A stretch of 64,000 nt of DNA from Phascolomyces articulosus. Its lineage: Eukaryota; Mucoromycota; Mucoromycetes; Mucorales; Lichtheimiaceae. The stretch's first letter is position 1; each line of letters starts with the position of its first letter. Position numbers and translations under genes: made by a program. Where the stretch lies: NCBI GenBank assembly GCA_025677815.1, contig JAIXMP010000002.1:372001-436000 (forward strand). Reading direction: 5' to 3'. Under the pieces are notes generated by a model that saw only the letters and a program-made list of their open reading frames with translations, was not told the origin of the DNA and made no database searches. Shown here one piece after another: positions 11,114 to 23,554 of this stretch.

Positions 11114-14043
11114 ATGGAAATCGACGGCGGTGCCGAACACCTTCGACATGAAAGCGGTAAAAAACGAGTCCGTGCTACTCAAGCTTGTGTATTATGTAGA
11201 AAGAAAAAGGTATCTATATACTCCCCCATATTTTTATGACACTCCTCCATGTCAAACTTTTTTTTAAAAAAATGTGTAATCAACTCCATTCAATAATTAT
11301 GTAGATCAAATGTGACGGTACAAAACCAGAATGTCTTCACTGTCAAGAAGCTAATACACAATGTGAATATACAGAAAGTAAAAAACGTGGACCACGAAAA
11401 GGATATGTACAATTATTAGAAGAACGTTTGGCACAAATGGAACGACGTCTTGTACGTTTAGGTGGGACCGCGGCATTATTAAGTGAAAGTAGTGGAGAAG
11501 AATCACCTTTACCTTTACGTTCATCTTCCAATCCTTCTACTGGGTTATCTCATCAATCTTCTTATACTCGAGGTAATTATTAATGGACAAGGTTCTTCTT
11601 TCTTGTATGATTACTTATATAATTTTTTATTAGATCCTGTTCAACGCATTGCCGAGGAAAATGATGGATTACCATCCAAAGATGTCATTTTGCATTTGGT
11701 GGATTTATTCTTTCGATTTATCAATTCTGTATTTCCCTTTGTACATAAATCCACTTTGAAAAAACAAATTGAAGATGGTACTGTATCAAAACCTTTATTA
11801 TGGAGTGTTCTTGCTATTGGAGCCAGGTAAATTTTATACATATATATTTACTATTATGATGATGATGGTGATGATGATACTGACGTCATGGTTGATGTAT
11901 AAAGGTATTCTGATGATCCAACGATCAAAACAGATCCTCCGTATTGGGCTGGTGAACGATATGCAGCAAAAGCAACTTCTTTAATCGATGCAAGTATGCT
12001 TGAACCTACATTACCTAATCTTCAATTCTGGGGTATAATGGCTTGTTTGGAATATGGTCGGGCATCAGGTTCAAAAGCTTGGATTTATACTGGATTGGCT
12101 GTTAGGTAAGCAATTATATAAAAAAAAAAACTGGAAACAAAAAAAAAAAAACATTGGACTCATCCATCATTTTTTTTGTTAGATTCTGTCAAGAACTTGG
12201 ATTGAATAAAGAAGAAACTTTAAGTACACCTATTTTATCAAAAGATGGTACCATTGATACAGTAGCAATGGCATTACGACGACGTATTTTCTGGAGTTGC
12301 CTTGGTATTGACAAGTATGGGAAAATTTTATTCTCTTTTATTATTCTGATTTCTGTCATACAAACATATTATAGACAATATAACCTTACTCACTCCCTCT
12401 TTCCCTCCCTCACATTTTAGATTTACTAGTGCTGGTACGAACCGACCCCAAAGTATTACGAAAAGTGAAGTGGATGCCAACCCACCGAGTATTCCAGAAA
12501 GTATGGTCCTTCGTGACCCAGAAGCCAACATTTCTGCAACCAACAAACGCATCGCCAATGATTCCCTCATGGACATTTCACGTCATTACATGAAAATTTT
12601 AGAAATCTTCGGTGAAGTGAACACGGTCATGAGTCGATCCAAATCAGATTCGACAACGATTATGTGGCCCCCTGTTCCGGAATATGCTGGTTTGGATACT
12701 CGACTACGATTATGGAAAGACAATTTACCTGAACGATTCCAATTTACACCTAAAAATTTGGATTTCCACAAGGATAGTGCTGGTTTTAATTATTTCAACA
12801 TTTGGTTATCTATGCATGCCGTATGGTGTGCTTCTTTGATGGTTTTACATCGTGGTAGTTTAGCATATGGTGATATTCGTCCTAGCGATGTGGACCCAGA
12901 TATATATCGCGCGATACAATCCAGCATCGAAACCTGCAAAACAAGTGTTCGCACAGGTACTGGGGTGTTTCGTGCCATGCGCGATCAATGTGGTTATAAT
13001 GTGTTGCCATTTATGGGTTATTCAGCTTATGTGTTTGCTACGGTTCTCATGACATCGACGTTTTCCAAGGGGCAAGACGCTTGTCGAAAAAGTAGTAATG
13101 CCCTCAAAATCTTATATGATCTTATTGATGTAAGTTCTAGTAGTAGTAGTTAAAAGATAAACAGAAATCAATTTATTGTCAGTTAAATTATTTTCCGGCA
13201 GAGACTTCTTTTTCTGAAGAGAAACACATTTTCATTAACGAAAATATATGATCCGCACGAATCGACTCTTTTACTTAGGGATTGAAACCTTATTGGCCCA
13301 TGTGTGAACGCTTAGCAAGTACTGCAAGTGATCTTTTAGTCGCTCATAGTCGATTGTATCAACCTCAACAACGACAAGAATTTCCTTATGATTTCAAAAC
13401 GGATAATTCTCAATACTCACCTCCAATGAGTACAATAACACCTTCTGGTACCAATACAGCTACACCTACAGAGACACGTAGTGAATTCCAATATACTAAA
13501 GTGGGATCATATTTCTCTACAGCTACTGCTCCTAATGGAATACCGGCCATGACTTCTTTACCTCAACGAGACTCATTAACTTCATTCCAATCGATACAAC
13601 AGCAACTGCCACCGCAACATTTAGCCCCCCTCCCACAACCTACAACACCGACTCATCCACAACCTCCGCCAATGCCACAACCACCGCCGCCACCGTCGAT
13701 ACCTCTATCCCAACCCCCTCCTCAACCACAACCACAACAACAACAACAACAACAACATGCATTTTCTTCGATACTGAATGATGATCTTCCTAATTATGGA
13801 ATTATGCCTGGTGATATAGACTTTGACAGCTTTGATTTCCTAAACGATAGTGCTTTGTTTGGACAAATTATGTTTGATGCGAGTCGACCTTCAGCAGCAC
13901 CTCCATCGATAGCCAATTCTTTTGCGTATCCAAATATGCAAAATTATGTCCCAGATCCTAATGGATCTACTCCATCAGCACTTGTTTCTTCACAACCTTA
14001 TACAAATGGAACATCACCTACAGCACCAACATGGAGTACATAA
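11114..14043 (+). CDS. Zn2Cys6 fungal-specific transcription factor
   Basis: Nuclear regulator of unknown targets. Seven exons: 11114-11209, 11305-11572, 11634-11826, 11905-12105, 12183-12314, 12421-13129, 13279-14043, giving 787 residues. The binuclear cluster shows six cysteines at 25, 28, 35, 42, 45 and 52 (CVLCRKKK, then IKCDGTKPEC, HC, QC), with an intron exactly between residues 32 and 33. A basic linker (KKRGPRKGY) and a short coiled coil (LLEERLAQMERRLVRL) follow. The middle homology region is the fungal-specific TF type: LLWSVLAIGARYSDDP, WGIMACLEYGRASGSKAW, RRRIFWSCLGIDK. The C-terminus is Pro/Gln-rich with a short acidic segment (DDLPNYG..DIDFDSFDFLND), a plausible activation domain. 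I cannot assign an orthologue. Confidence 0.9.
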
Positions 14044-14582
14044 GCTTCTTTACCCAAATTTACAAACCCTACACACATACGAAAAAAAAAAATACATGCA
14101 CCCAAAAAAAGAAGTCATGTACCCTCACCATCACCATATATTATATTATATTGCTTTTCTTTTTTTATTATACATATATATTTCTCATTTTCTTTTTTTC
14201 TTTTTAAACAACATACGCACATTTACTAAAAATCATGACATGTTTTATGTATACACACACACACACACACACACACATACTCTCGCAAATCACATAGTTT
14301 TATATATTCCATTTATTTTATTTCATTTCTGTTCTTATATTAGCATGATGTCACATATTACTACTTTTTTTTTCTGTATCCACGCAAATTATAATAGTTA
14401 CTCTATAGCTAAAACAAAAAAACGAAAATATCTATCGTAAAAACAAATCATTCATCATATTTTAAAGGAACAGTCTTTGAGTGTATCATTGATTCATGTT
14501 GTTTTTCTCTCATTCAACATCTTACATGATCAATATTACTTTATTACTGATAATAATTTGATAACAAGTACAGAAAAGCGTA
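14044..14582. other. Convergent 3' spacer with CA microsatellite
   Basis: 540 bp between the 3' ends of the transcription factor and UGP1. It contains an (AC)n run at about 14252-14278 and T-rich stretches that could serve as 3'-end signals for either gene. An open frame over 13922-14440 is a shadow of the transcription-factor gene and its 3' flank. Confidence 0.5.
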
Positions 14583-16456
14583 TTAATGATCAAGAATCCG
14601 TAAGTTACCAGTGACCACCTTATTTTCCAAAATAGAACCTGGTGGAATATCAATACGTTCACCATGATTAGCAACAATAATTACCGTACCCCGTAATTCC
14701 ACGTCGGCACCAAACGTAACATCACCTGTCACAGTAAGATGATCCAATTCCAAAATATGAGGGATGGTCTTAAATCGACTCAAAAAGTTATTGACTTTTT
14801 TGAATTCATCACCTAATTTAACCAACGGGACTGTATGGAACATACGTTTTGGATTTATGGATAATTGACCGTGCACCAGAGAATACAAATTGGAAGTGAC
14901 CAAGAATAAATCCGAGGTGGATTTGACAGGTAAAAAGCGACTTCGAGGTACATTGACACCATGGGCATTATTGAAATGTTTGATACCAGCACCCACGGCC
15001 GTTTCTAATTGAATCACCTTTTCACCACTATCAGTCGTCTTATTATTGACAATGATTTCCAAATCCATGGAGTCTTCTTCTATGATCCGTTTGACAGCCT
15101 TGAGATTAATCCATAGATTATTGGTATTAAAGATATGGAATTTTTTCACCGATTTGAAATCCTCGACATGTTCATCGGGCACTTGAGCAATTTCCAACAG
15201 ACGAATTTGACCATTGTAATCAATCAATGTACCACCCTTAATATCGGCCTTGGTCTTATCCGTAACTTCCATGATAAACTCAATATCTTTTTCCACCATA
15301 TGATTTAAAATATTTAGATCCACTGTGGCACCCAAATTATCGACATTGGAAACAAATAAATATTCTTTGCCTTGAGCTATTAATTCATCCAAGATGCCCG
15401 AATTATAAATAGATTCATATAAATCGCCATGACCAGGTGGATACCATTGATCAATGGGTGCATCGGGGGTGCGTGGTACAGGTAAAAAGGAATCCTTTTT
15501 AATTCTTGGATATTTGGATTGATCAAATGTTCGAATACTGACATTGTGAGTTTCATATTTTTTCACAATCCGTTTTGTTTCATCGTCAGTATTGAAGGAA
15601 TTCATCAAGATAAAGGGAACATCCACACCATAGGTTTTGTTGAGGTATTCGATTTGACGTACACTGACGTCTAAAAAGGTCATACCATCACGCACTTCAA
15701 TGGCTGATTTGGGTCCCACACATCCCATTGTAGTACCTAACCCACCATTAAGTTTGAGAACAGCGAGTTTGGTTAAGTCTTCCGGGCCAGCTTTTGGAAT
15801 GGTATCATAGGAGACGATTTGTTCTTTGGAAGGTGATTGAATTTTATCCCAATCTCTAAATAAGTTTAATGTATATGGCATATGCCTAAATTAGGCCTCT
15901 CTTCCTTTCAATATAGAGGGTGATTTTGCATATTTGCATGATAAAAGGCAACAAAAAATACGCTATTTTAGATATGATAAGATATAAAATAATTATAGAC
16001 TTACAATTTGCTTCCTTTTGCACGTTCATCTAAAAATCTCGTAAATAACATATAAAATCCATCCATTTCGGTCTTGAACTAATGATTCAAATTTATAGTA
16101 TACAGTATAGGTAGGTAGATGAGAAAATTAAAATGAGGAGATCATATGATATGTGTGCTGTTATCATTCATATAAGTATAGAGTATAGTGGCTTACTTTT
16201 CTGTCAGTACCAGCCTGACTATTAAGATTCTCAAGTTCAGCCTTGACAGCCTTTGCTGCAGAAGCATATGCAGCACCTTTAAAATCCTAAACAGCATAAA
16301 TCATGGTTTCCAACGTGATCAACATTGAATAACAATGTAATGATATATATATATATATATATATATTACTATACTTACCAACATGGATAAGGTTTGTGGA
16401 TGATGTCTGTCCGATCTTGGTGGCAAAAAATCTCCCCTACTTTCAACCATGGTCAT
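14583..16456 (-). CDS. UGP1: UTP-glucose-1-phosphate uridylyltransferase
   Basis: Makes UDP-glucose from UTP and glucose-1-phosphate in the cytosol, feeding cell-wall glucan, trehalose and glycogen synthesis. Four exons on the minus strand: 16456-16379, 16286-16197, 16078-16005, 15855-14583, giving 504 residues, the family's usual length. Motifs: [12 protein letters not shown] at about 114-125 (nucleotide-binding loop), [21 protein letters not shown] and the C-terminal left-handed beta-helix repeats ending LRILDH. A longer frame beginning MPYTLNLF at 15881 is not the start: the acceptor ending at 15856 joins GSKL to DWDKIQSP as in homologues. The first exon begins MTMVESRGD; a Met two codons later is an alternative. 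Shares a divergent promoter region with guanine deaminase. Confidence 0.94.
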
Positions 16457-17013
16457 TGACTCTTTTTCGATTGCCTTTTTTGAGATAAATAAACTAGAAA
16501 AAGAAGAGAAAATGAAAAGATACTCAAAAAAATCATTATTAAATAGCGATAACTTTAAAAAAACTTCCCTAACAGATGAATAATCGTAAAAAATAATCAT
16601 CATCATCAAAATGATAATAACAATTTGATCTTATTCTCGAGATCATTCTTTTGGCTCGTTTTAAAATGGACACAAATAAACAAAGTTGTAGGACATCACC
16701 CTTGATCATCATTAGATGCTGAGAAAAAAAATAGTTCTATAAGTCAGGTATGTGCATACTGTCGTTGTTTCACGATAGTTATATATTTGATTATAGACCC
16801 TATAATCGATCTGTCAATAGGTTATCATCACCTATGAAAATACCATTTATGCTTTGACGGATTCAGTATTTTTTATTTAATTTCAGGACCCTTATATTGT
16901 ATATAAATACGACTTTATCTATTTTTTTTTTTTTACCACGGTTTCCTTTTTTTTTCTCTGTTCTTCTTTTCTCTCGTTATTTGTATCTTTGTCCATAAAA
17001 CATAACAAACACC
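16457..17013. promoter_or_regulatory. Divergent promoter region, UGP1 / guanine deaminase
   Basis: 557 bp between two divergent starts. A TATA-like TATATAAAT-type element (about 16900-16907) lies roughly 110 bp upstream of the guanine deaminase ATG and is followed by T/CT-rich tracts. The UGP1 side shows no clear TATA box. Confidence 0.4.
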
Positions 17014-18598
17014 ATGACGTTTAATGCATTCTATGGTACCATTGTTCATGCCATCTCCATCAATCAACTTGACATTGTGTCAAACGGTTTATTAGTCGTC
17101 GACAATGAGAAAGGTGTCATTGTTTCTTTTGAACGTGAAGTGGATGATGTTGAAAAGTTTCTTGGAAAACTCGATCGTCCTTACAAGGTTCGTATTTTTT
17201 TTCTTCTTTATCTTTTTTGTTTGAATATTTCCAAAAACAAACTTGCAATGAGAATTCCCATATTAAGAAGTATTTTATTGCCTATCAACGATCGCCCTTA
17301 TTTTTATTATGTAGTTACATCGATTAACACCTGAACAATTCGTATTTCCCGGTCTTGTTGATACACATGCTGTAAGTAATAAAAGGAGGGAAAAGTGGGA
17401 GGATCAATGATTATGGGTATTACTATTTTTTTTTTGAAACAAAGAGCTTATCTTAATCTATCTTGTTTAAAAAAATTAGCATGCACCTCAATACGTGTTT
17501 GCTGGATCAGGCATGGATTTACAATTATTGGAATGGCTCAACACATATGTATTCCCTGCCGAATCATCATTTAAATCCCCACAGGTAGCCAAGGATGCAT
17601 ATACCAAAGTAGTGTCAAGATTCTTACGTAATGGTACCACCACTTGCAGCTGGTTTGCAACCATTCATTTGGAAGCCTGTAAAATCTTGGTCGATACCAT
17701 TGAACAATTAGGTCAACGGGCTTATGTCGGCAAAGTCAACATGGATCAAAACAGTCCCGATTTTTATATTGAAGAATCAACACAAGCCAGTTTGGACGAT
17801 ACCCGCGCCTTTATTGAATATACACAACAAAAACAACAATCTAATGCATTAATTACACCTGTGGTGACCCCTCGATTTGCTATTACGTGTTCTTCCGAAT
17901 TAATGCATGGATTAAGTCAATTGGCCAAGGAATACGATATTCCAATTCAAACCCACTTGTGCGAAAACCATAACGAAATCGAATTTACATGCTCCCTCTT
18001 CCCCAAATCAAAACACTACACCGGTATTTATGCGGATCATGGATTGTTGGGCGACAAGAGTTACATGGCCCATTGTGTTCATATGACGGATGATGAAATT
18101 GATACCTTGGCCAAACACAATACCGGTATATCTCATTGCGCCAATTCCAACTTTTCTTTACACAGTGGTGTATGTGACGTACGACGCTTTTTGGACAAGG
18201 GTGTCAAGGTGGGTTTGGGTACAGATGTAGCAGGTGGGTTTGCTCCTTCCATGCTGGATGCGGTTCGATCCTCCTTTTTTGCATCCAAATGTACATTGAT
18301 GGCTCATCGGGATCGTCAACAAGAGTATGAACATTTGGGAACAGCCGAATTGGTTTATTTGGCTACCTTGGGTGGTGCTCGTGTGTTGGGTCTTCAAGAT
18401 ACGATTGGTAATTTTGTCGTTGGCAAGGCTTTCGATGCATTGATAGTGGATTTGGGCTCCAGTCAAGGATCGGTGGATTTGATGGGTAATGAAACACCAC
18501 TACAAAAAGTCGAAAAGTTTTTATTTAATGGAAACGACCAATCCCTTGCGCATGTCTTTGTGCAAGGTCGTAGAGTAGCCGGTTCTTCTGTAGAATAA
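17014..18598 (+). CDS. GUD1: Guanine deaminase
   Basis: Zn-dependent amidohydrolase converting guanine to xanthine and ammonia in purine salvage/catabolism. Three exons: 17014-17187, 17315-17371, 17480-18598, giving 449 residues. The metal-binding HxH (PGLVDTHAHAPQY) is split across the second intron. Further family landmarks: QTHLCENHNE (metal His), MAHCVHMTDDE, SHCANSNF and GLGTDVAGG (metal Asp). The C-terminal segment (LATLGGARVLGL, GNFVVGKAFDALIVD) is typical of the composite beta-domain. Start chosen at the first ATG after a TATA-like element, giving MTFNAFYGTIVHA, consistent with family N-termini. Confidence 0.94.
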
Positions 18599-19000
18599 AG
18601 TTATTTTTTTATATTATGCACAGACCACTTTGGATAAGCGCAATTCAGTTACACACAATCCCCATTTTTGAATACTATTGTACCATTTTCATAGACTAAA
18701 TAAAGAAAGTTGTGTTCTTTGTAATGTTTATATTTATCGAAACTTAATTTTTATCAACTTGAATTACGAAACTACTGCGCTACTCATTATCATTGATCTG
18801 TTTTATATTTCCTCAATAGTAAATAGTATTTCGTAACTGGGTAATAACATGATGCATCTTTGGTAATAATTGTTTCCTTTTAAGCTTTAAACTAGCCCAG
18901 TCAACCAAGATATGCCTCTTATAAAATGACAGCCGTTGTAACAGATTATAATATAAAGTTCTACAAATAAAGAAATTTTTTTAGCATATAGATAATATTT
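18599..19000. other. Convergent spacer, no gene seen
   Basis: About 400 bp of AT-rich DNA between the 3' ends of guanine deaminase and the decayed HET locus C. Confidence 0.5.
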
Positions 19001-20744
19001 TTATTGATTTAGAAATATTTGTTCGGGTAAATTACAACGAGAGAATAGATCATTGTCGTATACTATTTCACAGCATCATATAGCTTTATAATATTTTTCT
19101 CCTTGCTTTCTTTTAATTATTGGATAATTGTAGCAGCTGTATCCAGTGGCACTATTTTTAAATGAAATTCCAGAGAGAAGCGGGATTTCTGCAAAAGGAT
19201 CATCCACATCTTCTATTAAACGATCGAAATAAATAATCGGGCTCGTTTGGTAACTATCACTAAACTGATGACACCAGAGCATGTTTTCTTTCTTTATATC
19301 CATAAATCTTGATAATTGCTGCAGTTTTTTGGAGATTCTTTCAAAATAAAACCCTTTTACGAAAATTGAATCATAACTTTCGTCATACTGTAATACATTG
19401 ATTCTTGTTTTTTCGCCAGTTCCAGGAAGTTGAACAAGTATACACAAATGATAGTGCTTTTTATTCTCACCATCACCGATATCGACAGGGCTGAGTGAAA
19501 GATCTTCTTTTCGTACAGTCAAAGAACCACTGTTAATTTGTACATCGTTTCTAACGTAAGCACTTGTAACACGCATGGTTTTTCCAATGACATCATAATT
19601 TTGAAAGGGTGTTATTACTTCCTTTATTTGGTGATTTCCGTTAACACCGGTCCATGATGTCAAAAATCCGTATTTTTGAATTGTTGATTTATTACCAAAA
19701 GATTTTGAAAAAAAAATAGAATGCTGGTATCCTTTTTGGCTAGAAGTCGGTAAAATTGAATCATCAATTCTTCGAGATTTTGGTCGTAATCGATGTTTAT
19801 CTTTTTTTTGTTTGAAAAAAGATTGTATAGCTTTTTCTTGAATGGGTGATTGTATATCTCGATGACATCTGGAAAAAAGTTGATGAGGGCAAAAACACGA
19901 TCGTGGTCTTTGGTGCTTGTTCGTTTATGTGCAAGATGTAAATTCGTGAAACATTTAATTCTGATAATGGTTTTATTAATAAATGCAATGGAGACATGCG
20001 TATAAAAGGGATTAAAATGTCTTCTTCCCACTGATGCATGTTTTGCCAACAAATAGCAATTTTTTTATTTTATTACTTCTTCTAAAGTCCATAATTGTTG
20101 GAAATATTCTTCACGTAAAGTGATCAAAGGTCTTATTTTTGCCATACGCAATTCAGGTAAAAGCACGACTGTACAGTAAGTATTGCTATATATAAGATGC
20201 ATGTTGCGTATTTCTTGTTGTTTTTCTTTTCGATTGCTTTGATTGATGCATATTTGGTCGTAACATATATACTTGATGTTGAATTGTTGACATATCCACT
20301 GAACGATGCTTTCAAATTTTACGTATTTGATTGATTTTTGAAAATAGTAATTTTTATCGGCCATGATTTGAAAGACTTTGGATAATTTCATCGATTTTAA
20401 ATCGAATAATCTGTCTTCAGGAATATTCATATCAGGAAAAATACTGTTGTAAGAAATAATTTCGTGCTTCCCTCTATCGACACGTTTGGCTTTTCCAATG
20501 ATTGTATCAGTAAAGGTGTCTCCAGATTGATTCCAGGGATATGATAATGCGCAGCACCCTTCGTTTACTTCAGAGCCATAAACTACTTTCATGTTAGAAA
20601 TACAAATAAGTTTGGACAGCATAAATCATGACTTGACAAGCCATCTGGAGCTGTTTTGGGTGGTTGGTAATGTTTGATGTATCTTTCTTTTTTGTCACCA
20701 CCATCTAATTTTGCACATTGTGCTGTCTCATAAGTAATATACAT
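19001..20744 (-). pseudogene. HET-domain gene remnant (locus C)
   Basis: Full-length but broken member of the HET family, reading from an ATG at 20744 (MYITYETAQ, the family start) to a TAA at 19001 (paralogous FLIQ end replaced by FLNQ). HET blocks remain visible: NEGCCALSYPW, ICYDQICINQ, QLWTLEEVIK. Breaks: a frameshift near 20630 soon after the start region, a TAA directly after EEVIK near 20065, further frameshifts and a roughly 48-bp insertion around 19800-19860, and a TGA after GEKYYKAI near 19075. The C-terminal half (TSWTGVNG, FQNYDVIGKTM, LSRFMDIKKE) remains in one frame. It is clearly closest to its tandem neighbour at 21797. It may have died recently, since long stretches stay readable. 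Confidence 0.85.
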
Positions 20745-21796
20745 TTGTTTTATAATTATATTATTAGTTAAATATACATAAGTTGCACTGCTTAAATAAC
20801 TATTGTTGAGACAAATCCAAGCTTGTAAAATTGTGTTAACTCACAGAATATATAAATATGTGTGTATGTCCTTTTTGCTGAAGCAGTAGTAAGTTGAAGG
20901 GTATTCTTCTGCCAAATAAGAAGTAGAGTGGAGTTTCTTGCAAAGATAGCAAGCTGGTAGTGAGGGTAATGGAATACTATAATATAAAATTATAAAGCTG
21001 AATATTCAGTGAAAAAGGCAGAAAAAAAATACTTGAATGATTGCTTACTTTTGTATGATAGTTAAATGTTGGCTTTTGCGCTGTTGTTGCTGAGTGGCTA
21101 TTATGAAACAAAATGTAATACAAAACCAAGCCAACTTTATTTAATTTGCACCTCTATGAATCTCACTACATACCAATTACTTCTAAGCCCAAACTCTAAA
21201 ACAACAAATATGATAGTATAATTATACCATTTGTTCAATAATACTTTGAATAGTCCATAGGATAACAATGTCAGCGAAATGTCTATTCTTTTGAAATCTA
21301 AAAGGTATGTCTCGTACAAGATAATTTTACAGCTCTTAACCTTGGATGAAAAGTAAGAAAGAGAAGAGAAAAACTGGCATGTTATTATATCATACAGAAG
21401 TTTAAAGTTTATTAAAGCATTCCCAGCAGCTGTACCTAAGTTCTTCAGCAACCTTAGGAGTACCACTTAATTATCACTAATGTTTGGCATTTCTCTTTTT
21501 CAAGCTGGTGTGATACCACTTCCTTGGGTAACAGTTATAAGCCCACACCTTCAAAAAAAAAGCCGAAGACCATAATCATTGGACTGTTTCATTATAGTAA
21601 CACCAACTTATCCATTAAACAAACACATCAGAATAATAGTCATCATCGACTGAACAGCTTTGTTTTTTATTAAACTTTTCGAATAATCAAGTGTCCTACA
21701 ATATTCTCATGTAATAATAATAATAATAAAAAAAGACAAATAAATAGAGTTAAAATGGGTACGACGGTTGATGAAGAAGAGTGCCACTGCACTTTT
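20745..21796. other. Spacer between tandem HET loci
   Basis: 1.05 kb of AT-rich DNA upstream of locus C and downstream of locus D. A 109-codon minus-strand open frame (21137-21466) is hydrophobic and low in complexity; I do not consider it a gene. Confidence 0.45.
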
Positions 21797-23554
21797 TTAT
21801 TGAATCAAAAAGGTTTTCTTGGGTAAATTACAATTAGAGAAAATATCATCTATACTTTCTATTGAACAACGTCCTAAAACTTTATAATATTTTTCTCCTT
21901 GCTTTTTTTTCACTACAGGATAGTAGTGGTAGCGGCTTTCAGCATTGGATTTAAACAAAATTTCAGAGAGGAGCACATAATGTGCAAAAGGATCATCCAG
22001 TATGTTTTCAGTTAAATGGTCTAAATCAATACGTGCAGCCATTTCCCCATCATCCCTATTAAGGTGACACCAGCCCAAGTTTTCCTTCTTTATCTCCATG
22101 AATCTTGACAGTTGTTGAAGTTGTTTCGAGATTAGGTCGAAACCATTTCCATTTATAAAAATATCATTGTATGTATAAATTGGTGTTATTTTGAATCTTT
22201 TTCGTTCGGCAATTCCAGGCAATTGAACGAATACACTCAATTGGTAATTATGCTTATTATCAACATCATAGATATCGTCCGGGCTAGGTGGAAGATCTTG
22301 TTTTTGTATAGTTAAAGATTCTTTATCATCAGGCAATCTTCCACCACAAAGATAAAAAGATGGTAGATAGTTTTTGATGAAAGTAAAAAAAATGGGTTGC
22401 TTTTTTTTCGTAACATAAGCGCTTGTAACATGCATCGTTTTTCCAACGACATCATAATTTTGAAAGGATGTTGTTGTAGCAATTAATGCATGCGTACCGT
22501 TCACGCCAGTCCATGATGGTAAAAACGTGCTGTACTTTTGAATTGTTGATTCATAACGATGATGGGTCAATTTTTCGAAAACTAAAATGCTGATACTTTT
22601 TTTTGCTAAAAGACGATAAAATTGAACCATCAACTCTTCAAGTGGTTGGTCATAGTCAATGTTAATGTCTTGCATAAACTCTGGGAAAAGATGAATGAGT
22701 GCAAAAACACGGTCGTGATCTTTGGTACTTGTTCGATTATGCGCATGGTATAGGATTTGTGAAACGCTCAGTGTTGATGATGATTCTATTAATGGATATA
22801 GTCTATCGCTTCTTGATATATCTTCTCCCCATTTATGAACGTCTTTGCCAACAAATAGCAATTTTTTTGATTTTATTGCTTCTTCCAAAGTCCATAAACG
22901 TTTAAAATATTGATAATCTTCTGAAGATGGTGTTGCCACGTTAAGTCCAGAAAATTCGGGTGTTAGGGCGATGGTGCAATAAGCATTTTCGTAGATATGA
23001 TGCATGTTGCGTATTTCACGTTTCTTTTCTTCCTTATCGTCTTGATTGATGCACATCTGATCGAACCATATATATTTGATGTTAAATTGTTGACATATGT
23101 GTTGAAGGATGCTTTCAAATTTGACTTGTTTGACGGTTTTTTGAAAATAATAATTTTTTTCGTCCATGACCTCTAAAACTTTATATATTTTCCACAGCTT
23201 CCTTTTGAAATTTTTTGCAGCGATATAATAAGGAATTATCATATCAGGAAAAATACTGCAATATGAAATGATTTCATGTCTGCCTTCGTCGATACGCATA
23301 TATTTTCCTTTGGCTTCATCCAAAACCATATCTCCAGATTGATTCCACGAATATGATAACGCACAGTATCCTTCGTTGACTTGAGAGCCATACACTATTT
23401 CCATGTCAGAAATACGAATAAGTTTGGTAGGCATAAATTCAGGTTTGGGTAAATCATTGGGAACGGTTTCAGGTGGGCGATAATGTCTTTTGAATCTTCT
23501 TATTCTCCTGTTATCTATTTTCGCATATTGTGCAGTCTCGTAAGTAATATACAT
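21797..23554 (-). CDS. HET-domain protein, intact (locus D)
   Basis: Single-exon gene, 585 residues from the ATG at 23554; an in-frame ATG 33 bp upstream (23587) is less likely because family members start MYITYE. HET landmarks: GYCALSYSW at 62-70, YIWFDQMCINQ, MHHIYENAYCT and RLWTLEEAI. The C-terminal half aligns by eye with locus B (FLPSWTGVNG, FQNYDVVGKTMHVTS, LSRFMEIKKEN, EKYYK, FLIQ end). Relative to paralogues it has an extra stretch of about 25 residues after AYVTKKK (near 22420-22340), either a lineage insertion or an unspliced intron. No signal peptide or transmembrane segment is seen. Function inferred from the domain only. Confidence 0.86.
   Translation of the reverse strand: MYITYETAQYAKIDNRRIRRFKRHYRPPETVPNDLPKPEFMPTKLIRISDMEIVYGSQVNEGYCALSYSWNQSGDMVLDEAKGKYMRIDEGRHEIISYCSIFPDMIIPYYIAAKNFKRKLWKIYKVLEVMDEKNYYFQKTVKQVKFESILQHICQQFNIKYIWFDQMCINQDDKEEKKREIRNMHHIYENAYCTIALTPEFSGLNVATPSSEDYQYFKRLWTLEEAIKSKKLLFVGKDVHKWGEDISRSDRLYPLIESSSTLSVSQILYHAHNRTSTKDHDRVFALIHLFPEFMQDINIDYDQPLEELMVQFYRLLAKKSISILVFEKLTHHRYESTIQKYSTFLPSWTGVNGTHALIATTTSFQNYDVVGKTMHVTSAYVTKKKQPIFFTFIKNYLPSFYLCGGRLPDDKESLTIQKQDLPPSPDDIYDVDNKHNYQLSVFVQLPGIAERKRFKITPIYTYNDIFINGNGFDLISKQLQQLSRFMEIKKENLGWCHLNRDDGEMAARIDLDHLTENILDDPFAHYVLLSEILFKSNAESRYHYYPVVKKKQGEKYYKVLGRCSIESIDDIFSNCNLPKKTFLIQ

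Noticed and set aside
15856..15881. Start MPYTLNLF for UGP1
   Set aside because: A splice acceptor just downstream joins upstream exons whose products ([18 protein letters not shown]) match the family N-terminus, so this ATG lies in an intron.
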